In this document: positions 1 to 9,195 of the stretch, one piece after another
Position numbering within the stretch: position 1 is the stretch's first letter
Layout: each line of letters starts with the position of its first letter
Assembly (NCBI RefSeq): GCF_014201835.1
Contig: NZ_JACHFH010000003.1
Span: forward strand, 1 to 64,000
Source of the DNA: Pectinatus brassicae
Lineage (GTDB): Bacteria > Bacillota > Negativicutes > Selenomonadales > Selenomonadaceae
Length of the DNA stretch: 64,000 nucleotides
Reading direction: 5' to 3'
Notes under the pieces: generated by a model
The model's database searches: none
What the model saw: only the letters and a program-made list of their open reading frames with translations
Told to the model about the DNA's origin: nothing
Made by a program: the position numbers and the translations under genes

Positions 1-41
1 CCTCTTTTTTCGGATTTATTTTGTGAAAAATTAAAAATAAA

Positions 42-93
42 CACAAAAAAAGAGCTGTGGACAAAATGATTTCTCATTTTGTCACAGCCCCTT
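42..93. terminator. Bidirectional intrinsic terminator after the LacI-type regulator
   Basis: A long near-perfect inverted repeat (stem about 49-66 with 71-88) is flanked by an A-run on the left and a T-run on the right, so it can terminate transcription from both sides. On the minus strand it directly follows the stop codon of the regulator gene. Confidence 0.85.
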
Positions 94-94
94 T

Positions 95-1111
95 TTATAG
101 ATTTTCAACGATTTTAATTTCATTTTTCATAATATACATTTCGCGTTCGGGATCAATGCCATTGACGAGATAATCAAAAGCAAGCTGCATGCTGCGCTGA
201 CCCTGACGGTAAGGATGTTGGTAAATAGCAGCTCTAATAATATTTTTATGCATCATTTCTACGGTAGTAGGTACAGTATCGAAGGCAATAATCGTGATAT
301 CCTTTTCCTTGTGCAGTGATAATACAGCTCGGCAGGCTCCGTAAACTCCGGCAGCAACAATAAATAAGGCATTAGTTTGGGGAGCGTTCTCTAATAGAGC
401 TTTGGTTTTATCGTAAGAAATAATATCATCGTCATCATTTTCTTCGATGCCAATAATGTTAAAGCCTGTATGGGCTTCTATTTTCTTTTTAAAGCCGGCT
501 AATCGTTGTCTGTGCCCAAGTATTTTAGAAGAGCCCATTATTACGCCGATATTAGTAGGGGAAGGCATTATCATTGGCAATAAGGCACCAGCTGTTTCGC
601 CGCCATTTAAATAATCACTGCCAACATAACAATGGCGGTTGGATTTATCTACATCAGTATTAAGTGTTATCACCAAAATACCGGCACTGACAAATTCATT
701 TATTTTATCGATTATACAGGGAGCATCAATCGGACTGATGATTAGAGCATTTATTTTACCTTTCATTTCATCCATGATTTGGCATTGTAAATTGGTGTTA
801 TAACCATGCATGTTTTTCCATAAGACTTTAAGACCGTATATTTCATATTTAGTGGCAGCTGTTTTTATTCCATTAATTACTTCATCAAAAAAAGGATTAC
901 CTTGCGAAGGTAGAACAATGCCGACGACAGGATTATGCTTGCGGGCAGCCAATGCTTTGCCGGCAGGATTGGGTTTATAGCCAACTTGTTTGGCCATATT
1001 TAATACAAGTTCGCGCGTTTGTGGTTTAACATTGCCACGATCATTGAGAACCCTATCAACAGTACCGCGGGAAACACCGCATAAATCAGCAATTTGTTTT
1101 ATTGTAACCAA
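95..1111 (-). CDS. LacI/GalR-family transcriptional regulator with sugar-binding domain
   Basis: A DNA-binding repressor or activator of 338 residues. An N-terminal LacI helix-turn-helix (about residues 3-50) is followed by a periplasmic-binding-protein-like effector domain of the RbsB type. The recognition helix reads TVDRVLN instead of the usual TVSRVLN, a variant seen in regulators whose sensor resembles ribose-binding proteins. I chose the TTG start at 1111 because an AGGAGGT Shine-Dalgarno (1118-1124) sits six bases upstream; the 21 residues possible before it are hydrophobic and not family-like. No transport or catabolic operon adjoins it, so its target is unknown. Sugar or nucleoside control is the family expectation, not something the sequence shows. 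Confidence 0.9.
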   Translation of the reverse strand: MVTIKQIADLCGVSRGTVDRVLNDRGNVKPQTRELVLNMAKQVGYKPNPAGKALAARKHNPVVGIVLPSQGNPFFDEVINGIKTAATKYEIYGLKVLWKNMHGYNTNLQCQIMDEMKGKINALIISPIDAPCIIDKINEFVSAGILVITLNTDVDKSNRHCYVGSDYLNGGETAGALLPMIMPSPTNIGVIMGSSKILGHRQRLAGFKKKIEAHTGFNIIGIEENDDDDIISYDKTKALLENAPQTNALFIVAAGVYGACRAVLSLHKEKDITIIAFDTVPTTVEMMHKNIIRAAIYQHPYRQGQRSMQLAFDYLVNGIDPEREMYIMKNEIKIVENL

Positions 1112-1196
1112 AAAAATACCTCCTGAATATAGGGACATATAGTAAATAATAAATAAAAATGCTGACAAAAGCAATAATAAGGATGAACAATAAGTA

Positions 1197-1234
1197 AAAA
1201 AGGCACAAAATCATAAAAGATTTTGTGCCTTTTT
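1197..1234. terminator. Bidirectional terminator between the CheX-like gene and the LacI-type regulator
   Basis: A perfect stem of about 16 base pairs with a six-base loop, with A-run and T-run flanks. It ends minus-strand transcription of the chemotaxis pair and separates it from the regulator gene. Confidence 0.85.
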
Positions 1235-1251
1235 AAAGTTAGTTTAAATAA

Positions 1252-1716
1252 TCACATTAAACCAACATAAAGTTTTACGGGAATATCATCACATAATAAA
1301 TCAATGACAACAGTTTTAGGTACAGGAATTGTTACTTTGCCGCTTTCTTTACTCATTAAAAGAGTCGGCGGGGATATATCGAGCCCGCTTACATCGACTT
1401 TACTGAATTGAGTACAAGCATTGGCACAAACCATATTTCCCATTTCTGAAATAGCACTTTGTGCTAATTCGTCAAATTCTGCCAGTTCCATGCCCATCAT
1501 CATTTTAGAAGCAAATTTTTTGGCATGTTCTTCTTCCATGCCAATTAGGATAACCCCTTTTATCGAACCTACTACAGCAATATTTAATAATACACCGGTG
1601 TAGGTGAATACAGAACTGCTTAGAGCAATGCCTTTTTTCTCAACGTTTTGTATGCCAATTTGTGGTAAAACTTCCTTAAAGGCAGCCAAAACGGGATTAA
1701 TGATATTTACATCCAT
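1252..1716 (-). CDS. CheX/CheC-family chemotaxis phosphatase-like protein
   Basis: A 154-residue single-domain protein of the CheX/CheC fold, which in characterised members dephosphorylates CheY-P. The family catalytic E-x-x-N motif is present as E91-M-G-N94, so activity is plausible. It overlaps the upstream CheY-CheX fusion by 10 bases, so the two are co-transcribed and probably translationally coupled. The likely substrate is the receiver domain of that fusion, or CheY elsewhere in the cell. Cytosolic, with no membrane segment. Assigning CheX rather than CheC rests on the single E-x-x-N motif; CheC has two. Confidence 0.8.
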   Translation of the reverse strand: MDVNIINPVLAAFKEVLPQIGIQNVEKKGIALSSSVFTYTGVLLNIAVVGSIKGVILIGMEEEHAKKFASKMMMGMELAEFDELAQSAISEMGNMVCANACTQFSKVDVSGLDISPPTLLMSKESGKVTIPVPKTVVIDLLCDDIPVKLYVGLM

Positions 1717-2573
1717 AATGTCGACCCCTTTTTAAAGCCTACGCCTAAGAATATTTCACCATAGTCTGTTTTAGCAACAGCATGTTCGATTTTTACACTG
1801 GGGCTTACCAGCTCAGCTGAATTGCCATGGAACATACTAGGTGGAGATACTCTAAGGCCGAGGGCTTTTTCTTTCATATTCAGCATTGAACAGGCACGTC
1901 CGCCGATTATATTGGCAAGTTCAGAAACCATAGCTAGGGTTTCATCATTGCTTTTGGGCGGGCGATGCAGTATTGCCTGGGCAATATTATCAGCGGTCTC
2001 AGCCGATAAATCCATAATGAGTGTTCCAGTATATTGACCAATAATACCGATAACAGAGGTCACTCCACTAGAGGTATAAGGTTCATCCATGGCAGCACCG
2101 ATGTCTTTAAAGGATACTGGTGTTTTTGCCATACGGGTAACATTTTGTGATAAGGCCTCTTTAAATGTTTCTAAACCAGAATTTAGTAAGTCCTGGTATA
2201 AATTATCGGGAGAAAGGACTTTGTCAATAACTTGAAATAATATATTTGCTTCAACAGGTTTTTGTACATAACCAGAGATGCCAATGCGCTTGGCTTCCAT
2301 TTCTGTTTCTTCATCCTTCATTGAGCTGGATAATATTATCTTGGCATTGGGGTCATTGTGCAGTAAGGCACGGCTTACTTCAAAGCCATCATGGTCAGGC
2401 ATAGCGATGTCCATAGTGATAACATCAGGTTTAGTTTTATTGTAAATGTCTATAGCTTCTTCTAAAGAATCAGTTTCACCTACTACATCATAACCTCCAT
2501 CTCGTAATGAATCGGCTATAAGCGTACGGGAAAAAGGTGAATCATCAACAATCATAACTTTTATTGCGGCCAT
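1707..2573 (-). CDS. Response regulator: CheY receiver domain fused to a CheX-like domain
   Basis: A 288-residue fusion. Residues 1-120 are a receiver domain with the acidic pair D10/D11, phospho-acceptor D55, a Ser region at 82-84 and K105. Residues about 125-288 form a CheX-like domain that keeps the phosphatase signature E218-L-A-N221. The architecture suggests a self-dephosphorylating or phosphate-sink regulator of chemotaxis, and the gene is followed by a separate CheX-like protein. A GGAGGAG Shine-Dalgarno lies just upstream of the ATG. No cheA, cheW or cheR is nearby. The domain calls are firm; the phosphate-sink role is inference. Confidence 0.85.
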   Translation of the reverse strand: MAAIKVMIVDDSPFSRTLIADSLRDGGYDVVGETDSLEEAIDIYNKTKPDVITMDIAMPDHDGFEVSRALLHNDPNAKIILSSSMKDEETEMEAKRIGISGYVQKPVEANILFQVIDKVLSPDNLYQDLLNSGLETFKEALSQNVTRMAKTPVSFKDIGAAMDEPYTSSGVTSVIGIIGQYTGTLIMDLSAETADNIAQAILHRPPKSNDETLAMVSELANIIGGRACSMLNMKEKALGLRVSPPSMFHGNSAELVSPSVKIEHAVAKTDYGEIFLGVGFKKGSTLWM

Positions 2574-2784
2574 AATTTCAACTCCTCCAAATAAAAAGAA
2601 TATTACTATATTATATTCGACAAAAGATAATAAATCCTTTTGATTTTTACAATAAAATTATATAGTTAGTCAATTAGCCAGTTTAAAAACGTGATTTTAA
2701 TATAATCGTTACTATGCTATAATTTTTAAAGAGAATTTGTTTAATAAAGCTGAACGGATTAATCAGCAAAAGGAGTAGTATAGT

Positions 2785-3801
2785 ATGAAGATATTAGTAA
2801 CCGGTGGAGCCGGATTTATTGGCAGCAATTTTATTTATCATGAATTGGCACAGCATAATGATAATATAATATGTCTGGATTTATTGACATATGCCGGCAA
2901 TCTTTCAACATTAAAGGATGCTTTAAAAGATGATCGGCTGCAGTTTGTTAAAGGTGATATTGCCGATCGTAAGTTTATTTATAATTTATTTGAGCAGGAA
3001 AAACCAGATATTGTAGTTAATTTTGCGGCAGAAAGTCATGTGGACAGATCAATTGAGACACCGGAAATTTTTCTGCAGACTAATATAATTGGCACCAGCG
3101 TACTGATGGATGCCTGCCGCAAATATGGCATAAAACGCTATCATCAGGTATCTACTGATGAAGTATATGGCGATTTGCCATTAGATAGGCCGGATTTATT
3201 TTTTACCGAAGAAACACCTTTACATACATCCAGCCCTTATTCCTCATCTAAGGCATCAGCAGATTTATTGGTACAGTCTTATCATCGCACTTTTAATCTG
3301 CCTGTGACTATTTCCCGCTGCTCTAACAATTACGGGCCATATCATTTCCCCGAAAAATTGATTCCACTTATGATTATCAATGCTTTGGCCGATAAAAAAC
3401 TGCCTGTTTATGGTACAGGAGAAAATGTGCGTGATTGGCTGTATGTTGAGGATCATTGCCGGGCCATTGATTTAATAATCCGTAATGGTAAAGTGGGCGA
3501 AATATATAATGTAGGCGGGCACAATGAAAAAACGAACCTGGATGTAGTAAAGACTGTTTTACAGGAATTAGGCAAGTCGGAAGATTTAATAGAGTTTGTT
3601 GCTGATCGTCTGGGACATGATAGAAGATATGCTATAGATCCAGCCAAAATACATAATGAATTAGGCTGGCTGCCGGAAACATCATTTACCGTGGGAATAA
3701 AAAAGACCGTAAAATGGTATCTTAATAACAAAGACTGGTGGCAGCAAATAGTAAATGGTTCATATAAAGACTATTATACGAAAATGTACGCGCATAAATA
3801 A
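2785..3801 (+). CDS. rfbB: dTDP-glucose 4,6-dehydratase
   Basis: Converts dTDP-D-glucose to dTDP-4-keto-6-deoxyglucose, the second step toward dTDP-L-rhamnose and other deoxysugars for cell-surface polysaccharide. The 338-residue protein is a full-length extended SDR: Rossmann GGAGFIG at 7-13, the TDE triad at 124-126, and the Y152-x-x-x-K156 catalytic pair. An AAAGGAG Shine-Dalgarno precedes the ATG, and a TATAAT -10 element lies at 2718-2723. The other rhamnose genes (rfbA, rfbC, rfbD) are not in the window, so it stands alone between the divergent chemotaxis pair and ridA. Confidence 0.95.
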   Translation: MKILVTGGAGFIGSNFIYHELAQHNDNIICLDLLTYAGNLSTLKDALKDDRLQFVKGDIADRKFIYNLFEQEKPDIVVNFAAESHVDRSIETPEIFLQTNIIGTSVLMDACRKYGIKRYHQVSTDEVYGDLPLDRPDLFFTEETPLHTSSPYSSSKASADLLVQSYHRTFNLPVTISRCSNNYGPYHFPEKLIPLMIINALADKKLPVYGTGENVRDWLYVEDHCRAIDLIIRNGKVGEIYNVGGHNEKTNLDVVKTVLQELGKSEDLIEFVADRLGHDRRYAIDPAKIHNELGWLPETSFTVGIKKTVKWYLNNKDWWQQIVNGSYKDYYTKMYAHK

Positions 3802-3802
3802 T

Positions 3803-3830
3803 AAAAACCGCCGGATTTCCGGCGGTTTTT
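3803..3830. terminator. Bidirectional terminator between rfbB and ridA
   Basis: A GC-rich 13-bp perfect stem with a two-base loop, flanked by A5 and T5, starts two bases after the rfbB stop and serves both convergent genes. Confidence 0.9.
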
Positions 3831-3835
3831 ATTAT

Positions 3836-4213
3836 TTATTTAACAGCAATTACTTCAATTTCGATAAGGGCATCTTTAGGCAGGCGGGCAATCTCAATGC
3901 AGGAACGGGCAGGACAGTCACCAGTGAAATACTGTGCATATATTTCATTGACTTTGGAAAAATCGTTCATATCCTTGATAAAAACGGTTGTTTTTACTAC
4001 GTTATCTAAAGATGAACCGGCAGCTGTTAAAACAGCGGCGACATTGGCAATAGACTGCTTAGTTTGAGCTTCAATGCCGGCAGGAAGTTCACCTGTCTGC
4101 GGGTCAAGGCCAAGCTGGCCGGAAGTAAAGACTAATTGGCCAAGAATGGATATAGCCTGAGAATATGGACCTAAAGCAGCAGGTGCTTTTTCAGTATGGA
4201 TTTTTTGTTTCAT
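3836..4213 (-). CDS. ridA: RidA family reactive imine/enamine deaminase
   Basis: Hydrolyses reactive enamine/imine intermediates such as 2-aminoacrylate released by PLP enzymes. At 125 residues it has the standard size for a trimeric YjgF/YER057c/UK114 protein. The diagnostic C-terminal signature is present, with the substrate-binding arginine at R103 in the C-P-A-R-S motif and the acidic E-I-E strand at 118-120. A well-placed Shine-Dalgarno precedes the ATG. It is monocistronic and converges on rfbB. Paralogues with altered specificity exist in the family, but the conserved arginine supports true RidA activity. Confidence 0.9.
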   Translation of the reverse strand: MKQKIHTEKAPAALGPYSQAISILGQLVFTSGQLGLDPQTGELPAGIEAQTKQSIANVAAVLTAAGSSLDNVVKTTVFIKDMNDFSKVNEIYAQYFTGDCPARSCIEIARLPKDALIEIEVIAVK

Positions 4214-4391
4214 AATAATACTCCTTTGAATTCGAAAACATGTAATATAATGGATTAAAAGCTTTCTGGAAAGAATTCATCCATTGAGTACGACTGATAA
4301 TAAGATTATAATTATATAATAAATAAAAGTCAATTTAGAAAAAGTGTAAAGTAGATAACTGGACATGACTATACCGAATATAATCATAAGC

Positions 4392-4420
4392 TTGACAGGC
4401 TAAGTAAATAAAATTATAAT
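4392..4420 (+). promoter_or_regulatory. Consensus sigma-70-type promoter of tRNA-Pro
   Basis: TTGACA (4392-4397), a 17-bp spacer and TATAAT (4415-4420) are perfect matches, placing the start site a few bases before the mature tRNA end at 4430. Confidence 0.9.
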
Positions 4421-4429
4421 AAAGCCATT

Positions 4430-4506
4430 CGGGACGTGGCTCAGCTTGGTAGAGCACTACCTTGGGGTGGTAGGGGTCGTGGGTTCAAATCCCGCCGTTC
4501 CGACCA
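4430..4506 (+). tRNA. tRNA-Pro (anticodon GGG)
   Basis: A 77-base cloverleaf: 7-bp acceptor stem with one G-T pair, D stem GCTC/GAGC, anticodon stem CTACC/GGTAG with loop TTGGGGT (anticodon GGG), T stem GTGGG/CCCGC with a TTCAAAT loop, and a genomically encoded CCA end. Confidence 0.95.
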
Positions 4507-4825
4507 GATTGTAATATTAACACTGTAGCTGTATAGTTATGGTGTTTTTCTTTGCATAAAATTATATAAAATTTGTTTTATATAATTAAAAGGAAAGAAT
4601 ATATTTTTATATAAAGGATAGAAACTTTATAAATAATATTTATTTACTATTGAACAAAAAATAAAAGTCGGTTATTATAGAGAGTAAAAATATATCTTAA
4701 TGTATATGATTATACATAATGAATAGTAATTTTCATTTATAAAAAAGAAAATAGGTATATTTTTAAAACTCATTGGTATATAATAAAAAAATGAACATCA
4801 TTCGTAAATAAAAGAGGTGTGCTTT
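4507..4825. other. AT-rich intergenic stretch between tRNA-Pro and the tetrapyrrole operon
   Basis: I see no convincing gene here. A weak imperfect hairpin ending in GTGTTTTTC (about 4520-4553) may terminate the tRNA transcript. TATAAT-like hexamers near 4779 are candidate -10 elements for the tetrapyrrole operon, but no good -35 accompanies them. Confidence 0.4.
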
Positions 4826-5458
4826 TTGTATCCGGTAAATCTGATTTTAGATGATAAGCCGTGTTTGGTCATTGGTGGAGGAAAGGTAGCTTATCGTAAA
4901 GTAAAAGGGCTGTTGGCGGCTAACGCCGCGGTTACTGTGCTCGCACCAATACTGGAGGAGCAGCTTATATTGCTGAAAAAAGCTGGAAAAATTCGTTGGC
5001 TTGATAAAATATATACAGAAGGCGATATAACTAATTATGCACTGGTTATTTGTGCTACTGATAGTGAAAAAATTAATCAGGCTGCGGCAATTGAAGCAAA
5101 AAGCAAGAAAATTCTTATAAATATTGTTGATTGTCTGCCTTTGTGTGATTTTGCTGTGCCGGCGGTTATTCGGCGGGGTGATTTATTGGTAACATCTTCA
5201 ACGAATGGAAAAAGTCCGGCTATGGCCAGAGAAATCCGGCGCGAATTGGAAAAAATTTTAGATGTAGGCTATGCACCGTTTATTGAGATACTGGCATTAT
5301 TGCGAGAAGAAGCTATGCAGGCAATACCTACATTTAGACAACGCGAAGTGTTTTGGCGTGATATCCTCAATGAGGATGTGTTAATGTTAGTGCGTAATGG
5401 CAGATTAAAAGAAGCGGAGGACAAGATTCGTAATGCAATTAGCAGTTTTAGGTCTTAA
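4826..5458 (+). CDS. Precorrin-2 dehydrogenase / sirohydrochlorin ferrochelatase (CysG N-domain type)
   Basis: NAD-dependent oxidation of precorrin-2 to sirohydrochlorin, with possible iron insertion to siroheme (Met8/CysG-N family). The 210-residue protein has the N-terminal Rossmann glycine motif (VIGGGKVA, about residues 16-23) and the family helical C-terminal part. I chose the TTG at 4826 (MYPVNL...) because the GTG at 4817 lies inside the AAAGAGGTG Shine-Dalgarno. Its end overlaps hemA by 26 bases, so the two are tightly coupled. Heading the cluster, it suggests that uroporphyrinogen III is routed to siroheme or cobalamin. Confidence 0.88.
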   Translation: MYPVNLILDDKPCLVIGGGKVAYRKVKGLLAANAAVTVLAPILEEQLILLKKAGKIRWLDKIYTEGDITNYALVICATDSEKINQAAAIEAKSKKILINIVDCLPLCDFAVPAVIRRGDLLVTSSTNGKSPAMAREIRRELEKILDVGYAPFIEILALLREEAMQAIPTFRQREVFWRDILNEDVLMLVRNGRLKEAEDKIRNAISSFRS

Positions 5459-6749
5459 TCATAAGACCGCACCGGTAACGGTTCGGGAAAAATTTGCAAT
5501 AAGTCAGGATAGTTTAATAGATGGTCTGCATCATATTGATGAATATGGTGCAATATTGGAAGCCGTTATTTTATCTACATGTAATCGCAGTGAAATATAT
5601 GCCGTTCTTGATGATGGGGACGATGGCAAGGAGATATTGCGTCAGTTCCTATTTGATTTGACAGGCAATGAAGATGATATTGACTGTTACTTATATTATT
5701 ATCCGGGAGATGCCTGTATAACTCATTTGTTTGAGGTAGCGGCAAGCCTTGATTCTTTGATTATCGGTGAGGGACAGATTCTGAGCCAGGTAAAAAAAGC
5801 GTATGCGGTGGCGCGGGAAAATAATGCTACCAGTACGGTTTTAAATACATTATTTCATCGTGCTATAAGCACGGGTAAAAGAGTACGTACGGAAACTCAT
5901 ATAGCTTATAATGCCGTATCAGTAAGTTATGCTGCCGTAGAATTGGCAAAAACTGTGTTTAATGGCGATTTAAGTGAGTCGTCCGCTTTAATTTATGGTG
6001 CGGGGGAAACAGCTGAATTGACAGCCAAAAATCTTTTAGGCAAAGGCATAAAGAAAATCTATATCGCCAATCGTCACATTGAAAAAGCTAAATCACTGGC
6101 TCAAAAATTTGCTGGTGAGGCAGTGCCGTTTGATAAGGCTTTTACCCAGGCTGGTGATATTGATATAGTAGTAACATCTACTGGTGCACCACATTATGTG
6201 GTTAAGCCATGGGAAACACAGCAGTTTATGGCCAGACGCAAGGGAAGACCACTAGTATTTATTGATATTGCGGTACCGCGTGATGTTGACCCCGATGTTG
6301 AAAAAATAAAGGGAATCCTTCTATATAATATTGATGATTTAAAAGCTGTAGTGGAAGATAATATAAAAAGACGCGGTGAAGAAGCAAAAACTGCCCGTAA
6401 AATAATAAAAGAAGAAGTAGATGAACTGATAGAGAGATTTCAATACTTATCCTTTCGTCCAGTTATGGTGTTATTAACCGATAAGGCGGAACGGATCCGC
6501 TGTCGGGAAGTAAAAAGAGCGATGAATAAGCTTGACGAATTAAGTCCATTACAGGAACGGGCTATGGAAAATATGTCCAGGATGATTGTACGCAAGCTTT
6601 TGCGTGAACCTATGAGCAAGCTCAATAGTGCTGCCGGTACAGCGCAGGAAGAATTTTATATTGAAGCCATGGAAAAATTGTTTAAGTTAGATGCCTTGAA
6701 GGAGAAAAATAGTGAAAAACAAGATAGTTATCGGTACGCGCAGCAGTAA
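5433..6749 (+). CDS. hemA: Glutamyl-tRNA reductase
   Basis: NADPH-dependent reduction of glutamyl-tRNA(Glu) to glutamate-1-semialdehyde, the committed step of C5 tetrapyrrole synthesis. The 438-residue protein has the nucleophilic C50 in STCNRSEIY, the GEGQIL motif, the NADPH-binding GAGETA segment near residue 190, and the C-terminal dimerisation helices. It overlaps the preceding gene by 26 bases and hemC by 38, typical of a compact operon. The partner aminomutase hemL is present at 15.1 kb. Confidence 0.96.
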   Translation: MQLAVLGLNHKTAPVTVREKFAISQDSLIDGLHHIDEYGAILEAVILSTCNRSEIYAVLDDGDDGKEILRQFLFDLTGNEDDIDCYLYYYPGDACITHLFEVAASLDSLIIGEGQILSQVKKAYAVARENNATSTVLNTLFHRAISTGKRVRTETHIAYNAVSVSYAAVELAKTVFNGDLSESSALIYGAGETAELTAKNLLGKGIKKIYIANRHIEKAKSLAQKFAGEAVPFDKAFTQAGDIDIVVTSTGAPHYVVKPWETQQFMARRKGRPLVFIDIAVPRDVDPDVEKIKGILLYNIDDLKAVVEDNIKRRGEEAKTARKIIKEEVDELIERFQYLSFRPVMVLLTDKAERIRCREVKRAMNKLDELSPLQERAMENMSRMIVRKLLREPMSKLNSAAGTAQEEFYIEAMEKLFKLDALKEKNSEKQDSYRYAQQ

Positions 6750-7644
6750 ATTAGCATTATGGCAGGCGGAATATATCGCCGATTGCTTAAAGAAAAAATA
6801 TCCGGACAAAAGCATCGAACTTGTGCATATTACAACTAAAGGTGACAGAGTACTTGATGTGCCATTAGCTAAGATTGGCGGCAAGGGCTTATTTACTAAG
6901 GAACTAGAGATGGCAATGCTCGATGGTACGATTGATATCGCTGTACACAGTTTAAAGGATATGCCTACAGTTTTGCCAGAGGGATTGCAATTGGCAGTTA
7001 TCAGTAAACGGGCGGATGTCGGCGATGCTTTTGTCAGCTTGAAATATAATAAATTTGCTGATTTACCAGCGGGTGCTAAGGTTGGAACCTCAAGTCTGCG
7101 CCGTAAGGCACAAATTTTGCATGAACGGCCTGATTTACAGATTTGTGATTTGCGCGGTAATGTCAACACACGCTTGGAAAAATTGGAGCAGGGGCAGTTT
7201 GATGCGATAATTTTGGCAGCAGCCGGTTTAAAGCGATTGGGCTATGCTGATAAAATAAAAGAAATATTAAATCAGAAAATTTGTCTGCCGGCAGTTGGTC
7301 AAGGGGCACTCGCTATTGAAGCGCGGGCTGAAGACCAAGAAATACTCGATTTAATAGAATTTTTGCATGATAAAGAAACTGCCTGTGCCACAACAGCAGA
7401 ACGTTCTTTTTTAGCCAGGGTTGAAGGTGGCTGTCAGGTTCCGGTAGGGGTATATGGTAAAGTTGTTGCTGGAAAACTTGAAGTGGAAGCAGTTATGGCT
7501 TCGGTTGATGGCAAAACACTACTGCGTGATAAAGTTACAGGTGAATTGGCAGATGCGAAGAAACTTGGCAAAGGTATAGCAGAAAAGCTTTTAGATAGAG
7601 GCGGCTTAGCTATAATGCAGGAAATAGGCTTATTGACGGACTAA
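6712..7644 (+). CDS. hemC: Porphobilinogen deaminase (hydroxymethylbilane synthase)
   Basis: Polymerises four porphobilinogen molecules into hydroxymethylbilane. The 310-residue protein has the catalytic aspartate D83 in HSLKD and the dipyrromethane cofactor cysteine C241 in EGGCQVP. The start is GTG at 6712 with an AAGGAG Shine-Dalgarno, inside the 3' end of hemA in another frame. Cytosolic. Confidence 0.96.
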   Translation: MKNKIVIGTRSSKLALWQAEYIADCLKKKYPDKSIELVHITTKGDRVLDVPLAKIGGKGLFTKELEMAMLDGTIDIAVHSLKDMPTVLPEGLQLAVISKRADVGDAFVSLKYNKFADLPAGAKVGTSSLRRKAQILHERPDLQICDLRGNVNTRLEKLEQGQFDAIILAAAGLKRLGYADKIKEILNQKICLPAVGQGALAIEARAEDQEILDLIEFLHDKETACATTAERSFLARVEGGCQVPVGVYGKVVAGKLEVEAVMASVDGKTLLRDKVTGELADAKKLGKGIAEKLLDRGGLAIMQEIGLLTD

Positions 7645-7674
7645 TATTATTTTATAATTATTGCGGAGGAAAAT

Positions 7675-9186
7675 ATGGCAGGAAAAGTTTATCTTATTGG
7701 TGCCGGTCCTGGCGATGCTGGCCTTTTAACAATAAAAGGACGCGAATGTATAGAAAAAGCTGATGTGGTTGTTTATGATTACTTAGCAGATAAAAAATTA
7801 CTTACATATGCCAGTGAAAATGCTGAATTGATCTACGTTGGCAAACAGGCCAATAACCATACGATGAAGCAGGAAGAAATAAATCAGCTGCTTGTTGATA
7901 AAGCAAAAGAAGATAAGATTGTGGCACGCCTAAAAGGCGGTGACCCTTTTGTATTCGGACGCGGCGGGGAAGAAGCCTTAGAGCTGAGAGACAATGGGTT
8001 ACCGTTTGAAATAGTGCCAGGAGTGACTTCGGCTATTGCTGCGGCAGCTTATGCTGGTATACCTGTTACACATCGTAAGGTGGCAGCTTCTTTCGCTGTA
8101 ATTACCGGACATGAAGATCCGAGTCGTGCTGAATCAGGCATTAACTGGAAAAATTTGGCAGTGGGGATAGATACGCTGGTATTTTTAATGGGAGTAGGCA
8201 ATCTGCCCCATATAACAAAAGAACTCATTGCTAATGGACGTCCAGGCAGTACACCAGCAGCGCTTGTCAGATGGGGAACGAAAACCCAGCAGGAAGTGCT
8301 TGTTACCACAGTGGCTGATGCAGCAGCTGATGTAGAAAAACACGGGCTGAAAGCACCGGCAATTTTTGTTGTCGGGGATGTAGTTAATCTGCGCGATAAA
8401 TTGCAGTGGTTTGATAATAAAAAATTATTTGGCAAAAAAGTGTTAGTGACAAGAGCCCGTCAGCAGGCTTCTAAACTTACAGGTAAGCTTGAGGCACTTG
8501 GAGCTGAATGTATTGAAGCACCAGCTATACAGATACAGGCACCGGATGATAATTATGCAGCTCTTGATAAGTCTATAGCTGGTCTTAATACGTATAACTG
8601 GCTGATTTTTACCAGCATTAATGGTGTAGAATATTTCTTTAATCGTCTGGAAAACAGTAAGCTTGACAGCAGGGCACTGGGGCACTTAAAAATAGCGGCA
8701 ATTGGTGATTCTACAGCTGAGGCACTTAGAAAATATGGCTTGAAAGCAGATATAGTGCCGCAGGAATTTAAGGCGGAGGCTATTTTGGCTGATATGCTGC
8801 CATACATCGATAATAACAGCAATATTTTATTGCCGCGGGCTAAAGAAGCACGTGAAGTATTGCCGGAAGGACTGCGTAAAGCCGGAGCAAAGGTAGATGT
8901 AGTGCAATGTTATAAAACTGTAACAGCAGCAGGGGATTACAGCAATATCATAAAAAAACTGGAAAATAAGGAAATTGATATAATTACTTTTACCAGTTCA
9001 TCGACAGTTACCAATTTATTAAAGTTAATTAATAATAAAATTGAATTATTAGATGGTGTCACTAAAGCATGTATTGGGCCGATTACAGCACAAACTTGTA
9101 AAGATAATAATATCGAGCCTGATATTTCAGCACAAACATATACCATTGATGGACTTGTAGAAAAAATAGTGGATTTTGTGGAATGA
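7675..9186 (+). CDS. cobA-hemD: Fused uroporphyrinogen-III C-methyltransferase / uroporphyrinogen-III synthase
   Basis: A bifunctional 503-residue protein. Residues 1-245 are the SAM-dependent uroporphyrinogen-III methyltransferase, with the GAGPGD loop at 9-14 and GGDPFVFGRGGEE near 82-95. Residues about 255-503 are the uroporphyrinogen-III synthase HemD. The enzyme cyclises hydroxymethylbilane and then methylates the product to precorrin-2. This fusion is common in Clostridia and Negativicutes. With the precorrin-2 dehydrogenase at the start of the operon, it points to siroheme or cobalamin as the end product. A GCGGAGG Shine-Dalgarno precedes the ATG. Confidence 0.94.
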   Translation: MAGKVYLIGAGPGDAGLLTIKGRECIEKADVVVYDYLADKKLLTYASENAELIYVGKQANNHTMKQEEINQLLVDKAKEDKIVARLKGGDPFVFGRGGEEALELRDNGLPFEIVPGVTSAIAAAAYAGIPVTHRKVAASFAVITGHEDPSRAESGINWKNLAVGIDTLVFLMGVGNLPHITKELIANGRPGSTPAALVRWGTKTQQEVLVTTVADAAADVEKHGLKAPAIFVVGDVVNLRDKLQWFDNKKLFGKKVLVTRARQQASKLTGKLEALGAECIEAPAIQIQAPDDNYAALDKSIAGLNTYNWLIFTSINGVEYFFNRLENSKLDSRALGHLKIAAIGDSTAEALRKYGLKADIVPQEFKAEAILADMLPYIDNNSNILLPRAKEAREVLPEGLRKAGAKVDVVQCYKTVTAAGDYSNIIKKLENKEIDIITFTSSSTVTNLLKLINNKIELLDGVTKACIGPITAQTCKDNNIEPDISAQTYTIDGLVEKIVDFVE

Positions 9187-9195
9187 TTGTCGTGT

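Noticed and set aside
4811-4825. GTG 4817 as start of the precorrin-2 dehydrogenase
   Set aside because: It lies inside the Shine-Dalgarno AAAGAGGTG; TTG 4826 gives the family N-terminus MYPV.
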